A stretch of 64,000 nt of DNA from VRUE01 sp963702955. GTDB taxonomy: Bacteria > Actinomycetota > Thermoleophilia > Solirubrobacterales > 70-9. The stretch covers positions 1,860,001 to 1,924,000 of the forward strand of contig OY969774.1 in NCBI GenBank assembly GCA_963702955.1. The letters run 5' to 3'. A model generated the notes under the pieces. The model was not told the origin of the DNA. It worked only from the letters and a program-made list of their open reading frames with translations, and did no database searches. Both the position numbers and the translations under genes were made by a program. Shown here in pieces: positions 33,119-43,308 of the stretch. The stretch's first letter is position 1, and every line of letters starts with the position of its first letter.

Positions 33119-34654
33119 CCGCGAGTCCTCGTCGATCCGCTCTGCTTCGTAGACCTCGGGGATGGTGCCTTCGACAGCAGCGGGGCGCTCACTCAGGGCT
33201 CGCAACCTGCCGAGCAGCTCGGCCGGATGACGCAAGCGGGTCAGCCAGCCGCGCTCCTCGTCGGTGAAGAAGCCGCCGAGGAGAAGTAGAGCTGGGTAGG
33301 TGGCCCAGAGGACTATGCGGGATAGGAGGCCGATTGCCCCGGCGGTCGGCAGGAGCAATTCTCCGAGCAGGACTATCGCGGCGGTCGTCAGCACTACTCT
33401 GGCCAGGCGGCTCCATTCGTAGGGGACCGGGAAGAGGCGTTGGGTCAGCCCGTACATCAGCGCGACGACGACGAGGTAGGAGGCGACCAGGGCGAGGCCG
33501 GCGCCGACGATGCCGAGCGGCGGCACGAGGATCAGGTTCAGCACGAGGTTGACGACGAGGGCGGAGATCGTCGCCGGGAAGTTGAACTCGGTGCGACCGG
33601 TGCGGCCGAGGATCACGACCAGGACCATGTAGAGGGCGTAGAGGGTGACGCCGGTGGCGATCAGGCCGATCGCTTCGTAGGCTGGGAAGAATTCCGCCGC
33701 CGCCAGAGCGCGGACGATCCAGCGCGAGAACAGCCACATCCCGGCGACGACGAAGGCGCAACCGGCGACGAACCAGGTGACGATCGCGGCGTAGGCGCGG
33801 CGCGCCTCGCCGTCGTCGCGGATCGAGTAGGCGAGCGGCGGCCAGGCGAGTTGGAAGCCGCGGACGATCACGTTGATCGCCTGCGCGAACTTCACCGCGA
33901 GCGAGTAGAGGCCGGCCTCGGCGAGGCCGGCGGAGCGGACGATGACGATCCGGTCGACGAAGTTGAGCAGGTAGAGCGAGAGCTCGGCCGGCATCGTCGG
34001 CAGGCCGAAGCGCATCATCCGCCGCAGCAGCGGCGGATCGACGCGAAGCGAGAGGCGGCGTCGGTGGAGGACGATCAGCGCCAGCACGACGGCGGCGCCG
34101 CTGGCGTAGCTGCCGAGCAGCAGGCCGCGGGCGCCCTTCCCCTCGCCGACGACGAGGACGACGGTGAGGCCGATCGCGGCGATCACGTTGATCAGCGTGG
34201 TGACGAAGAAGGCGCGGGCGCGCTCCTCGAGCCGGAACAGGGTCAGCAGGTATTCGTTCAGGGTCAGCACCCAGAGGCCGCCGATCGCGATCCGGGCGAG
34301 GTCGGGCGCCGGTTCGTCGAGCAGCGCTTCGGAGATCGGCGTGGCGAACGGCAGCGCGATCAGCGCCGCCGCGGTCGCGAGCCAGAAGAGCGCCGCGAAG
34401 GAGGAGGCGACGACGCGCCCCGGGTCCTCGCCGTCCTTGTAATAGAAGCGCAGCAGGGCCTCGACCGTGCCGAGGCGGACGACGATGCTGGCCGAGACGA
34501 CGGCGGCGAACATCACCTCGGCGGCGCCGTAGTCGGCCGGGGTCAGGTAGCGCGTGTAGAGCGGCAGCAGGGCGACCGCGATCAGCTTCGAGAAGATGCT
34601 CGCCGCGGTGTAGGCGGCGCCGGTCGTCGCGAGGCGGCGGAGGTAGCCCGACAC
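33113..34654 (-). CDS. Polysaccharide flippase (Wzx/MATE-like, MOP superfamily)
   Basis: 513 residues from GTG 34654 (AGGA about 9-10 nt upstream); an ATG at 34705 would add 17 residues. About 12-14 TM helices, beginning GAAYTAASIFSKLIAVALLPLYTRYLTPADYGAAEVMF, which is the typical Wzx/PST start, then FGLPTMPAELSLYLLNFVDRIVIVR at the centre. A hydrophilic C-tail of ~60 residues follows. It moves undecaprenyl-linked oligosaccharides across the membrane. It lies between the ligase-like gene and glycosyltransferases. Confidence 0.85.
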   Translation of the reverse strand: MSGYLRRLATTGAAYTAASIFSKLIAVALLPLYTRYLTPADYGAAEVMFAAVVSASIVVRLGTVEALLRFYYKDGEDPGRVVASSFAALFWLATAAALIALPFATPISEALLDEPAPDLARIAIGGLWVLTLNEYLLTLFRLEERARAFFVTTLINVIAAIGLTVVLVVGEGKGARGLLLGSYASGAAVVLALIVLHRRRLSLRVDPPLLRRMMRFGLPTMPAELSLYLLNFVDRIVIVRSAGLAEAGLYSLAVKFAQAINVIVRGFQLAWPPLAYSIRDDGEARRAYAAIVTWFVAGCAFVVAGMWLFSRWIVRALAAAEFFPAYEAIGLIATGVTLYALYMVLVVILGRTGRTEFNFPATISALVVNLVLNLILVPPLGIVGAGLALVASYLVVVALMYGLTQRLFPVPYEWSRLARVVLTTAAIVLLGELLLPTAGAIGLLSRIVLWATYPALLLLGGFFTDEERGWLTRLRHPAELLGRLRALSERPAAVEGTIPEVYEAERIDEDSRL

Positions 34655-34713
34655 GCGGGCGATCCTACGCGCGTCCGTGGGACGAGCCGTCGGAAACGTG
34701 CCCATATGGGCCG

Positions 34714-36246
34714 CTAAACGACGGCACGTCGCTGCGCCGCGGCGAGGGACGCTCCGACCGCGAGCAGGACCCAGGCGATCGGGTCCTCGTAGAAGCCGGC
34801 GTAGGCCATGGTGTGGACCAGGAGCGCTACGAAGGCGGCTAGGACCGCTTGGCGTGCGGGTCCCGTCCGAGAGGCGAATAGGCCGGACGACATCGTCCAC
34901 AGCGCTGCGATCAGTAGAGCTGCGTATGCGATGAGGCCGATCAGGCCCTGCTCTGCTGCGACCGTGATCGGCTCGGTGTGGGAGACCGAGACGGGGGCGT
35001 TTTCGGTGGCTATGTGTTCCTTGTATGCGGCTGGGAAGCCGCCGGCTCCGTAGCCCCAGAGGGGGCGTTGGCCGAAGAGTTCCACGCCGCCGGAGACGAG
35101 GTCGGCGCGGCCGCCGGTGTCGACGTTGAGGCGGTCGGGGCTCAACTTGGAGGAGCCGCCGGCGAAGAGGACGACCAGGACGGCGAGCACGACGACAACT
35201 CCCACGGCCCCAAGCGTCCAGCGCCAGCTCCAGCGCAACGCGGCCAGCACGGCCAAGCCTGCCAGCAGCGCCGCGAAGCTCGACTGCGAGAAGGTCGGGA
35301 CGAGGCCGATCCAGAGGACCGCGACCAGGCCGGCGAGCAATGCGAGCGCTCTCCGTTCCCTCGCCCACATCAGCGCCGCCATCGCGATCACGATCGTCAG
35401 CGCCAGGTAGCGCCCGTAGACGTTGGGGTCCCAGAAGATCGAGTTGACGCGGAAGTAGGTGTGGAAGTCGTTGGAGCGGATCACCTGCGAGTTCCAGAAC
35501 AGGTCGCGGCTGACGTACTCGACCGAACCGACGATCACGAACGCCACAGCCTCGATCGCAATGACCCACAACACGAGGCCGAGCAGCTTTCGAGTCCAAA
35601 CGACGTCGCGCAGCAGCGCGTAGACCAGCGAGAACGGCACGAAGAAGAAGCAGACGTTCTGGAGGCTCTTCGAGAAGTCGGGCGAGTAGAGCGTCTGTAG
35701 GGCATAGAGGACGACGACTCCGGCGAGAACGCATGGCAGGAGGGCGGGGGGTCGCATCTGCCCGCTGGGTTTTTCGCCGGACGCGTCGCCGCTCTCGGTG
35801 AGTGATCTGTGCGAAAAACGGGACGCCGCGGACAGATCCGACCCCCCGCCCTCCTGCCACTCCCCAAGCGCAGTCAAGAACACCCCACCGGCAATCACAA
35901 CGTAAAGCGGGACCAAGAGATTCGCGGTGTCGCCTCCGGCGTGCAGCGGGACGCGGAAGGGAAGAGCGGCGACGATGGCGAGGGGCAGGAGGATCGGTCG
36001 GCGGTGAAAAGCGTAGGCGAGGATGGCGGCTGCGGCTACCGCCGCCATCCCGAGCCCGATCAGCCGATCCGGCGTGTCGCGCAGGTCGACGATCTGGGCC
36101 GAGTGCCACTGGTCGCCGAGGATCAGGACCGGGAAGAGAACGAGGGCGACGAGCATCGCCGTCACGCGCGCGCGCCCCGGGGGCAGGAGGATCGCCCCGG
36201 CTGCCGCCCCGGCGGCGAGCAGGACTCCCGCGGCGGCGAGGATCAA
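34714..36246 (-). CDS. O-antigen ligase / polymerase-like membrane protein
   Basis: About 510 residues from TTG 36246, which overlaps the upstream TGA (TTGA). Around ten TM segments; NDFHTYFRVNSIFWDPNVYGRYLALTIVIAM, VPTFSQSSFAALLAGLAVLA, LFGQRPLWGYGAGGF and HTEPITVAAEQGLIGLIAYAALL are the periplasmic-loop and helix motifs of the Wzy_C/WaaL family. A ~45-residue hydrophilic insertion (EWQEGGGSDLSAASRFSH...GQMRPP) separates early helices. It probably polymerises or transfers the finished glycan. The start is uncertain because TTG is inferred from coupling only. Confidence 0.8.
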   Translation of the reverse strand: MILAAAGVLLAAGAAAGAILLPPGRARVTAMLVALVLFPVLILGDQWHSAQIVDLRDTPDRLIGLGMAAVAAAAILAYAFHRRPILLPLAIVAALPFRVPLHAGGDTANLLVPLYVVIAGGVFLTALGEWQEGGGSDLSAASRFSHRSLTESGDASGEKPSGQMRPPALLPCVLAGVVVLYALQTLYSPDFSKSLQNVCFFFVPFSLVYALLRDVVWTRKLLGLVLWVIAIEAVAFVIVGSVEYVSRDLFWNSQVIRSNDFHTYFRVNSIFWDPNVYGRYLALTIVIAMAALMWARERRALALLAGLVAVLWIGLVPTFSQSSFAALLAGLAVLAALRWSWRWTLGAVGVVVVLAVLVVLFAGGSSKLSPDRLNVDTGGRADLVSGGVELFGQRPLWGYGAGGFPAAYKEHIATENAPVSVSHTEPITVAAEQGLIGLIAYAALLIAALWTMSSGLFASRTGPARQAVLAAFVALLVHTMAYAGFYEDPIAWVLLAVGASLAAAQRRAVV

Positions 36247-36725
36247 CGACAGTCCCGGCTCGGGTTGCGATCGGCCCGGTGCAGGCGGATGGCGCCACCG
36301 GGGACGAGGATGCGTTCCTCGCTCAGCAGCTTGACCCGCAGCTTGTAGCGGCCGGGGGGTGCGGTGCCGTCGTTGCGAGTGCGGCCGTCCCAGTAGTAGG
36401 TGAAGAAGTGGTAGCGCTTCAGGTAGGTGTCGCGGGCGAGGGTGACGACCAGCTTGCCGCCCGGCCTGACGATCTGCACGTCGGCGCGGTCGGACACGGT
36501 GACACGGAAGCGGATCCGCTCCCTGTCGAAGCGGCAATCGCCGTTCGGCGTGAAGCCGCGGACCGCGGGGGCGTGCGGATGGGGGCGCGGGACCGCGACG
36601 AAGCTGACTTTGTCGAGGACGAGCGGGTCGCGCTTGAGCCGCTGCGACCAGGCGAAGGCGGCGACCGTGGCGAGGACGAGCAGCGCGAAGACGACCGCGG
36701 CGGTGCTAGCCCGCCGACGAGGCAT
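36243..36725 (-). CDS. Membrane-anchored FlgD-Ig-like domain protein
   Basis: 160 residues. An N-terminal TM anchor (STAAVVFALLVLATVAAFAWS) is followed by an extracytoplasmic beta domain with FTPNGDCRFDRERIRFRVTVSDRADVQIVRPGGKLVVTL and YYWDGRTRNDGTAPPGRYKLRVKL. The W-D-G-R-x-x-x-G-x-x-x-P-x-G-x-Y pattern is that of FlgD-type Ig repeats. It overlaps the upstream gene by 20 bp and the downstream ligase-like gene by 4 bp, so it is part of the polysaccharide operon. It may hold or chaperone glycan enzymes; function inferred only from context. Confidence 0.7.
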   Translation of the reverse strand: MPRRRASTAAVVFALLVLATVAAFAWSQRLKRDPLVLDKVSFVAVPRPHPHAPAVRGFTPNGDCRFDRERIRFRVTVSDRADVQIVRPGGKLVVTLARDTYLKRYHFFTYYWDGRTRNDGTAPPGRYKLRVKLLSEERILVPGGAIRLHRADRNPSRDCR

Positions 36726-37497
36726 TGTCCTCGCCGATCACGACCGCCACCGGGGCGCCGGCCGCCGCCGAGGAGATCTCCGACGTCATCGACCCCACCC
36801 GTGGGATTTCAAGAGCCGCTGCCACCCGGTGCGCTTCGCGAGCCTTGCCCGGGGCGAACATGACGACGCTTTCGGCGAAGCTGGAGCTGCTGTTGGTGAC
36901 GGCGCCGAGCTGGAAGCCGTGCTTCTCGACTTTGTCGCCGAAGGTGGCGGCGAGGCCGGGGACCGCGGTGCCGTTGAGGACCGAGACTTCGATTTCGCTC
37001 GCCTTGACGGCGTGGGACGCCTGCTTGCCCGCCTTGCCGCCGCCGCTTTCGCCGGACTTGTGCAGGGTCGCGTAGGCGACTCCGCCGACGACCAGCACCA
37101 GGACGACGAAGATCGCGATCAGGTAGCGCGGCCGGCCGAGCCGGCTTGCGATCCCCTCGCCGCCGCTGTCCCCGCGCGAAAAGCGCTCGCGCAGGCGCTC
37201 GCCGCGGGTCAGTTCGGGCAGGCCGCTCTCGCGCCGCTCGCGGCGATGTTCGCGCAGATCCGCCGCCCTCCGCTCGGCCTCGCGCGCCTCTTCCAGCTTG
37301 CGCATCTCCCCGGCCCGCTCCTGGGCGGCGGCCGAGGTCGACTCCTTGCGATCAGCGTCACGCTCCGGCGCCGAGCCGGCCCACTCGCGCAGGCGGCGGA
37401 TGTCCCGCCCCTGTGCGAACGACAGCAGCGCGAGGACGGCAAGGCCGAGGAACGCGACCAAGCCTGCGAAAGACCCGATTTCCTTGATCAGCTCCAA
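36706..37497 (-). CDS. Two-TM protein with LytR C-terminal (LytR_C) domain
   Basis: 263 residues. An N-terminal TM (FAGLVAFLGLAVLALLSFAQG) is followed by a charged, Arg/Glu-rich cytoplasmic coil (about 30-115), a second TM (YLIAIFVVLVLVVGGVAYATL) and an exposed LytR_C-like domain: IEVSVLNGTAVPGLAATFGDKVEKHGFQLGAVTNSSSSFAESVVMF. LytR_C usually follows the LytR-CpsA-Psr catalytic domain, which ligates polymers to peptidoglycan; here the catalytic part is absent. Position next to glycan genes suggests an accessory role in attaching the polymer, which is inference. Confidence 0.72.
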   Translation of the reverse strand: MELIKEIGSFAGLVAFLGLAVLALLSFAQGRDIRRLREWAGSAPERDADRKESTSAAAQERAGEMRKLEEAREAERRAADLREHRRERRESGLPELTRGERLRERFSRGDSGGEGIASRLGRPRYLIAIFVVLVLVVGGVAYATLHKSGESGGGKAGKQASHAVKASEIEVSVLNGTAVPGLAATFGDKVEKHGFQLGAVTNSSSSFAESVVMFAPGKAREAHRVAAALEIPRVGSMTSEISSAAAGAPVAVVIGEDNASSAG

Positions 37498-37512
37498 GGT
37501 GGGGGCGAGAGG

Positions 37513-39399
37513 CTATCCGTCGAAGCCGACCGCCGCCGCGTCGCCGCCCTGCGCGGTGATCAACTCGACCACTCGCTCGGCCAGATCGGCCTCGTCGCCG
37601 GCCATCACCAGGTGCTCGAGCGAGTTCAGGGTCGTCTCGACCCATTCGGGGTCGAGCGGCGTCGTCCGCACCGCACGGTGGATCCGCCTGGCCGCCGTCG
37701 GCTGTGGCTCCTCGGCGGTGCCGAACAGCTCCTCGTGCAGCTTCTCCCCCGCCCGCGGCTGGGTGAACTCGATCGCGATCCCCGCCCCGGGCTCGTAGCC
37801 GGCAAGGCGGATCATGTTCTGGGCGAGGTCGACGATCTTCACCGGCTCGCCCATGTCGAGGACGAAGACCTCGCCCTTGCCGGCGCCGATGTCGCCGGCG
37901 CGGATCACCAGCTGGACGGCCTCGGGGATCGTCATGAAGTAGCGGGTCATCTCCGGGTGGGTGACCGTGACCGGCCCACCGCGCTCGATCTGGCTGCGGA
38001 AGATCGGCACGACGCTGCCCGAGGAGGCGAGCACGTTGCCGAAGCGGACGCTGGCGAAGCGAGTCCCCGGGTGCTTGTCGCCGGCCGCCTCGACGATCCA
38101 CTCGGCCATCGCCTTCGAGGCGCCCATCACCGTCTGCGGGTTGACCGCCTTGTCGGTCGAGATCAGGACGAAGCGCTCGACCTGCGAGGCGGCCGCCGTC
38201 TCGGCGGTGATCCGGGTGGCGATCGCGTTGTTGCGGACCGCCTCCAGCGGGTTGGCCTCCATCAGCGGCACGTGCTTGTAGGCGGCGGCGTGGAAGACGA
38301 CGCCGGGCTTGAAGCGCTGCATCACCTCCAGCATCCGGTGCGGCTCCTTGCAGTCGGCGAGCACCGCCTCGACGTTTGAGAAGTGGCGCTCCTCGACCAT
38401 CTCGCGCTCGATTTCGAACAGGTTGTCCTCGGCGTGGTCCAGCATCACCAGCAGCCGCGGCTTGACCTGGGCGATCTGGCGGCAGAGCTCGGAGCCGATC
38501 GAGCCGCCGGCGCCGGTGACGAGGACGATGCGGTCGCGCAGGTAGGCGCCGACGCGGTCCAGCTCGCGCACGATCGGGTCGCGGCCGAGCACGTCCTCGA
38601 CCCGCACCTCGCGCAGCTGCTTGTTGAGCTGGACGCCGCCGCGCAGCAGCTCGAACACGGTCGGCAGGGTGCGGACGCGGATCTCGCGCTCGCGGCAGGC
38701 GGCGACGACCTTGGCCCGCAGCGTCCCCGGCGCCGAGGGGATCGCGATCACCACCTCGTCGGGCTCGGTCTCGTCGAGGATCGTCTCGATCCGCGCGGTC
38801 GTCCCCAGCACCTTCAGCCCCAGCATCCGCATCCCCCGCTTGCGCGCGTCGTCGTCGACGAAGCCGATCGCGGTGGCGCCGAGGGCGGGATTGAGCTGCA
38901 TCTCGCGGACCACCATCTGGCCGCCCGATCCGGCGCCGATCACCAGCACCTCGTGCCTGGGCAGCCGGTGGCCGTGGCTGGGCCGCTCGACGATCAGCCG
39001 CACCGCCAGCCGGGCGCCGGCGACGAGCATCAGGGTGAGGATGAAGTCCATCACCTCGACCGAGCGCGGCACGGCGTGGTGGAAGGGCTTGAAGACGGTC
39101 GAGACGACGATCAGGATCGCGCTGGCGACGGCGACCGCGCGGACGATCGCGAGGAAGTCGCGACCGCTGACGTAGCGCCACCACTTCTGGTAGAGGCCGA
39201 AGGCGGCGAAGACCGCGACCTTGACAACGACGACGAAGCCGACCGCCTGCAGGAACAGCACTTCGTAGCGATGCGGCACGCCTTCGTCGAGGAAGCGCAG
39301 CCGGAAGGCCAGGTAGAAGGCGGCCGATACGAGCAGCGCGTCGGCGGCCAGCTGGAGGACCCGGTTGCGGTAGACGGGATGGTTCAACCGGCGCATCAA
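37513..39399 (-). CDS. Membrane NDP-sugar 4,6-dehydratase (PglF/WbpM/CapD family)
   Basis: 628 residues. Four N-terminal TM helices (up to about residue 130) are followed by a first Rossmann-like domain (VLVIGAGSGGQMVVREM) and then the SDR catalytic domain: VLVTGAGGSIGSELCRQI, VFHAAAYKHVPLMEANP, FVLISTDKAVNPQTVMGASKAMAE and FASVRFGNVLASSGSVVPIF. The usual SDR Tyr is replaced by Met in MGASK, a known feature of this family, with STDK supplying catalysis. It converts a UDP-HexNAc to a 4-keto-6-deoxy sugar, the entry to bacillosamine/FucNAc-type residues. It probably supplies a sugar for the glycan cluster. Confidence 0.9.
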   Translation of the reverse strand: MMRRLNHPVYRNRVLQLAADALLVSAAFYLAFRLRFLDEGVPHRYEVLFLQAVGFVVVVKVAVFAAFGLYQKWWRYVSGRDFLAIVRAVAVASAILIVVSTVFKPFHHAVPRSVEVMDFILTLMLVAGARLAVRLIVERPSHGHRLPRHEVLVIGAGSGGQMVVREMQLNPALGATAIGFVDDDARKRGMRMLGLKVLGTTARIETILDETEPDEVVIAIPSAPGTLRAKVVAACREREIRVRTLPTVFELLRGGVQLNKQLREVRVEDVLGRDPIVRELDRVGAYLRDRIVLVTGAGGSIGSELCRQIAQVKPRLLVMLDHAEDNLFEIEREMVEERHFSNVEAVLADCKEPHRMLEVMQRFKPGVVFHAAAYKHVPLMEANPLEAVRNNAIATRITAETAAASQVERFVLISTDKAVNPQTVMGASKAMAEWIVEAAGDKHPGTRFASVRFGNVLASSGSVVPIFRSQIERGGPVTVTHPEMTRYFMTIPEAVQLVIRAGDIGAGKGEVFVLDMGEPVKIVDLAQNMIRLAGYEPGAGIAIEFTQPRAGEKLHEELFGTAEEPQPTAARRIHRAVRTTPLDPEWVETTLNSLEHLVMAGDEADLAERVVELITAQGGDAAAVGFDG

Positions 39400-39454
39400 G
39401 GCGGACCCAGTTTAGTTGCTGGTCCCCATGCCACCTACAATCCCGGCTTCGCGC

Positions 39455-40081
39455 ATGCCGATCCCCCCTGCCGACATAACCGGCCCGATCGTCGATCTCT
39501 GCGTCAACGTGATCGAAAGCGCCGGCCTGGCGGGCATCTTCCTGCTGATGATGGCGGGGAGCGCCTGCATCCCGATCCCCAGCGAGGCGGTGATGCTGTT
39601 CGGCGGCTTCAGCGTCTCCAACGGAGACCAGACCCTGATCGGGATCGCGCTGGCCGGCCTGGCGGGCAACATGGTCGGCTCCTGGCTGACCTACGCGATC
39701 GGCTACTACGGCCGCGTCGACCTGCTGGAGAAGAACCGCCTGATCCACCTCAGCCCGTCGCGGCTGGCCTGGGTCAACAGCTGGTTCAAACGCCACGGCG
39801 ACGCGACCGTCTTCTTCGCCCGCCTGCTGCCGCTGGTGCGGGCCTTCATCTCGCTGCCGGCCGGCGTCGCCGAGATGCCCTTCTGGCGCTTCACCTGGCT
39901 GACCGCGCTGGGGTCGCTGCCCTGGGTGGTCGGCTTCGGCCTGCTCGGGCGCGCGGTCGGCGACAACTGGGAACAGTGGCGCCACCACCTGCAGGTGCTC
40001 GACTACCTGGTGGTGGCGGGGATCGTCGCCCTGGTCGCCTACGCGATCGTCAGGCGGCGCCGCAGGCCGGCAACGACGTGA
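39455..40081 (+). CDS. DedA-family membrane protein
   Basis: 208 residues from ATG 39455, 13 nt after a perfect -10 TACAAT (39436-39441); an in-frame ATG at 39428 precedes that -10. The DedA core is present: GIFLLMMAGSACIPIPSEAVMLFGGF (re-entrant loop with the conserved E), GNMVGSWLTYAIGYYGR, WFKRHGDATVFFARLLPLVRAFISLPAGVAEMPFWRF with the F-x-R-x-x-P-x-x-R motif. DedA proteins are now linked to undecaprenyl phosphate translocation. Its stop overlaps the uppP start, which strongly supports a C55-P recycling role here. Confidence 0.88.
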   Translation: MPIPPADITGPIVDLCVNVIESAGLAGIFLLMMAGSACIPIPSEAVMLFGGFSVSNGDQTLIGIALAGLAGNMVGSWLTYAIGYYGRVDLLEKNRLIHLSPSRLAWVNSWFKRHGDATVFFARLLPLVRAFISLPAGVAEMPFWRFTWLTALGSLPWVVGFGLLGRAVGDNWEQWRHHLQVLDYLVVAGIVALVAYAIVRRRRRPATT

Positions 40082-40866
40082 TCCCGGCGCGGCGGGCGCT
40101 GGCGCTGGGGATCGTCCAGGGCCCGGCGGAGCTGTTGCCGGTCTCCAGCTCGGCCCACATCGTGCTGCTGCCCTGGCTCGCCGGCTGGGACTGGGACGAG
40201 CTCGACCCGGAGGTGCGCAAGAGCTTCGAGGTGGCGCTGCACGCCGGCGCGGCGGCGGCGCTGCTGATCGGCCAGCGGGGGGCGATCGCCGAGGAGCTGC
40301 GCGCCTTCGACGGGCGGCGGGCGCTCGTCCTCGGCCTCTCCTTCGTCCCCGCCGCGGCGGTCGGCTACGCGCTGGAGCGGCCGATCGAGGAACGGCTTGG
40401 CGGCCCGCGGGCGACGGCGTTCGGCCTACTCGCAGGGGCGGCGGCGATGCTGCTCGCCGACACCAGGCCGCAGTCGCGGGGGCGCGGGGACGCGACGGCG
40501 GCGGACGGCCTGGCGCTGGGGCTGGCCCAGGCGGCGGCGCTGGCGCCGGGCGTCTCGCGCAACGGCGTCACCCTGGCGGCGGCGCGCTGGCGGCGCTTCT
40601 CCCGCGACCAGGCAAACCTGCTCTCGCGCACGATCGCGCTGCCGATCATCGTCGGCGCGACGGTCCTCAAGGGAGCCCGCCTGCGCCGCCGCGGCGCCTC
40701 CCCCGCCCTGCGCCGCTCGATGGCGATCGGCGTCGCCGCCTCCTTCGCCTCGACCCTCGCCTCCCAGCGCCTGATCGGCCTGGTCGAGCGCGACCGCGCG
40801 CTCTGGCCCTACGCGGCGTACCGAGGCGCGCTGGCGGCGGCTGTGCTCGTCAAACTACACCGTTAG
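40078..40866 (+). CDS. uppP: Undecaprenyl-diphosphatase
   Basis: 262 residues from GTG 40078 (GTGA overlap with dedA). The two BacA/UppP signature loops are visible: QGPAELLPVSSSAHIVLLP (canonically E-G-x-x-E-F-L-P-V-S-S-x-G-H; the first Glu is Gln here) and ALAPGVSRNGVTLAAARWRRFSRDQA (PGxSRSG-like). About seven TM helices. It dephosphorylates undecaprenyl diphosphate outside the membrane so the carrier can be reused for peptidoglycan and other glycans. Coupling to DedA would pair dephosphorylation with return of the lipid. Confidence 0.88.
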   Translation: MIPARRALALGIVQGPAELLPVSSSAHIVLLPWLAGWDWDELDPEVRKSFEVALHAGAAAALLIGQRGAIAEELRAFDGRRALVLGLSFVPAAAVGYALERPIEERLGGPRATAFGLLAGAAAMLLADTRPQSRGRGDATAADGLALGLAQAAALAPGVSRNGVTLAAARWRRFSRDQANLLSRTIALPIIVGATVLKGARLRRRGASPALRRSMAIGVAASFASTLASQRLIGLVERDRALWPYAAYRGALAAAVLVKLHR

Positions 40867-40874
40867 CAGGTAAC

Positions 40875-40962
40875 TCCAAGACTTGGAGAAACTTGGAGTT
40901 GATTTGGAGTTGAGCTACAATTCCAAGACTTGGAGAAACTTGGAGTTGATTTGGAGTTGAGC
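40875..40962 (+). repeat. 41-bp direct repeat, two copies, period 47 bp
   Basis: The same 41-bp sequence occupies 40875-40915 and 40922-40962, identical base for base. Each copy holds a CCAAG-A-CTTGG inverted repeat plus further TTGGAG half-sites at 10-12 bp spacing. The six bases between the copies (40916-40921) are TACAAT, the -10 of the Fic promoter. The composition is AT-richer than all surrounding DNA. Confidence 0.9.
40893..40921 (+). promoter_or_regulatory. Promoter TTGGAG-N17-TACAAT embedded in operator repeats
   Basis: TTGGAG (40893-40898) and TACAAT (40916-40921) are 17 bp apart. The -35 is part of repeat copy 1 and the start site lies in copy 2, so a protein binding the repeats would control access by RNA polymerase to the Fic gene at 40964. 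Confidence 0.65.
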
Positions 40963-40963
40963 C

Positions 40964-42300
40964 GTGTTCGTAGCTGAAGCCCCCTCCGCCCTCGACCTGA
41001 TGGGCAAGCTGGACGCCGATGCGGCGATCGGTGCCCTGAAGGCACCGGCCGCAGTGCTTCCGCGCGATCGCTATATGCACTGGGACAAGCTCCGGTATCT
41101 GGATCCACCGGACGGCTTGACCGCAGAACAGTGGTGGCTGAAGATCAAGCTGGCGCGCAGCGACGACCTTCGTCAGCTGCCGTTGACCGACCCCGAGGGC
41201 AACCCGTTTGGATACACGCTGCCGGACCTGGTCCTTCGCCACCTCCATCGCATCGACCAGCGCTGCAGCGGAGAGGTTGCGATGGACGAGGTGGTGACCT
41301 CAGAGCGGCACGCCGGACGGCGGTTTCTGGTCAACTCGTTGATGGAGGAGGCAATCCGTTCGAGCCAGTTGGAGGGAGCGACGACTTCTCGGGTCGTCGC
41401 GAAGGAAATGCTGCGCAGCGGACGGGAGCCGCGCGACCGCAGCGAGCGGATGATCCTCAACAACTATCGGGCGCTGCAGTTCATGCGCGACGAGGTGGGT
41501 GACGTCCTGGACCCGGAGGCAATCCTGCAGCTGCACAGAGTCCTCACCGAGGGCACGCTCGACGACCCGTCGGCCGCCGGGCGGCTGCAGCGTCCCGGTG
41601 AGCCTCGAGTGGCGGTCTTCGATCGCGATGACAGAAAGCCGATCCATCTGCCGCCGCCCGCCGAGCAGCTCCCCGAGCGCATGCGGCTGCTATGCGAATT
41701 CGCCAACGAAGGAGACGACGAAGAGAGATTCGTCCATCCGGTGCTACGGGCGATCCTGCTCCATTTCTGGCTCGCCTACGACCATCCCTTCGAGGACGGA
41801 AACGGGCGCACGGCGCGGATCCTCTTCTTCTGGCTGATGAGGGTCCGGGGTTACTGGCTGGCGGAGTACCTGCCGATCTCGCGCCTGATCCGCAATGCGC
41901 CGGCGAAGTACGCGCGGGCATTCATGGAGACCGAGACCGACGGCGGCGACACGACCTACTTTCTCCTCCACCAGCTGGATGTCATCGAGCGGGCGATTGA
42001 CGACCTTCACGTCTACCTCAAGCGCAAGACGGCCGAGGTGCGGAGCATCGAGAGGCTCCTCGAGGGGACGGAGTACCTCAACGGCCGCCAGTTGGCTCTG
42101 CTCACCGACGCCGCGCGTAACCCCGACGCCTTCTACTCCTTCGACAGCCATGCGGCAAGTCACCGGGTCTCGCACGAGACCGCTCGTTCCGATCTGCGCG
42201 GGCTTGCGGCTCGCGGACTATTGGCGCAGCGGCGCGAAGGAAGGCGGCACGTCTTCGAGCCCGCGCCCGACCTGCCGGAACGCCTGAGAGAATCGCCCGC

Positions 42301-42304
<4 letters not shown>
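40964..42304 (+). CDS. Fic-domain protein with N-terminal inhibitory helix and C-terminal winged helix
   Basis: 446 residues, GTG start at 40964. The Fic motif HPFEDGNGRTAR at 274-285 is complete (catalytic His274). The inhibitory motif S133-S-Q-L-E137-G138 lies N-terminal to the core, making this a class II Fic protein whose own Glu blocks ATP binding. The last ~70 residues (LLTDAARN...SHRVSHETARSDLRGLAARGLLAQRREGRRHVFE) look like a winged-helix DNA-binding domain. The enzyme probably AMPylates a protein target, not identifiable here. The repeats in the promoter could be the binding site of its own winged helix. The stop overlaps purM (GTGA). Confidence 0.88.

Positions 42305-43304
<1,000 letters not shown>

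Positions 43305-43308
<4 letters not shown>

Noticed and set aside
40875..40962. CRISPR array
   Set aside because: Only two repeat copies with a 6-bp interval holding the -10 promoter element; no spacers and no cas genes.
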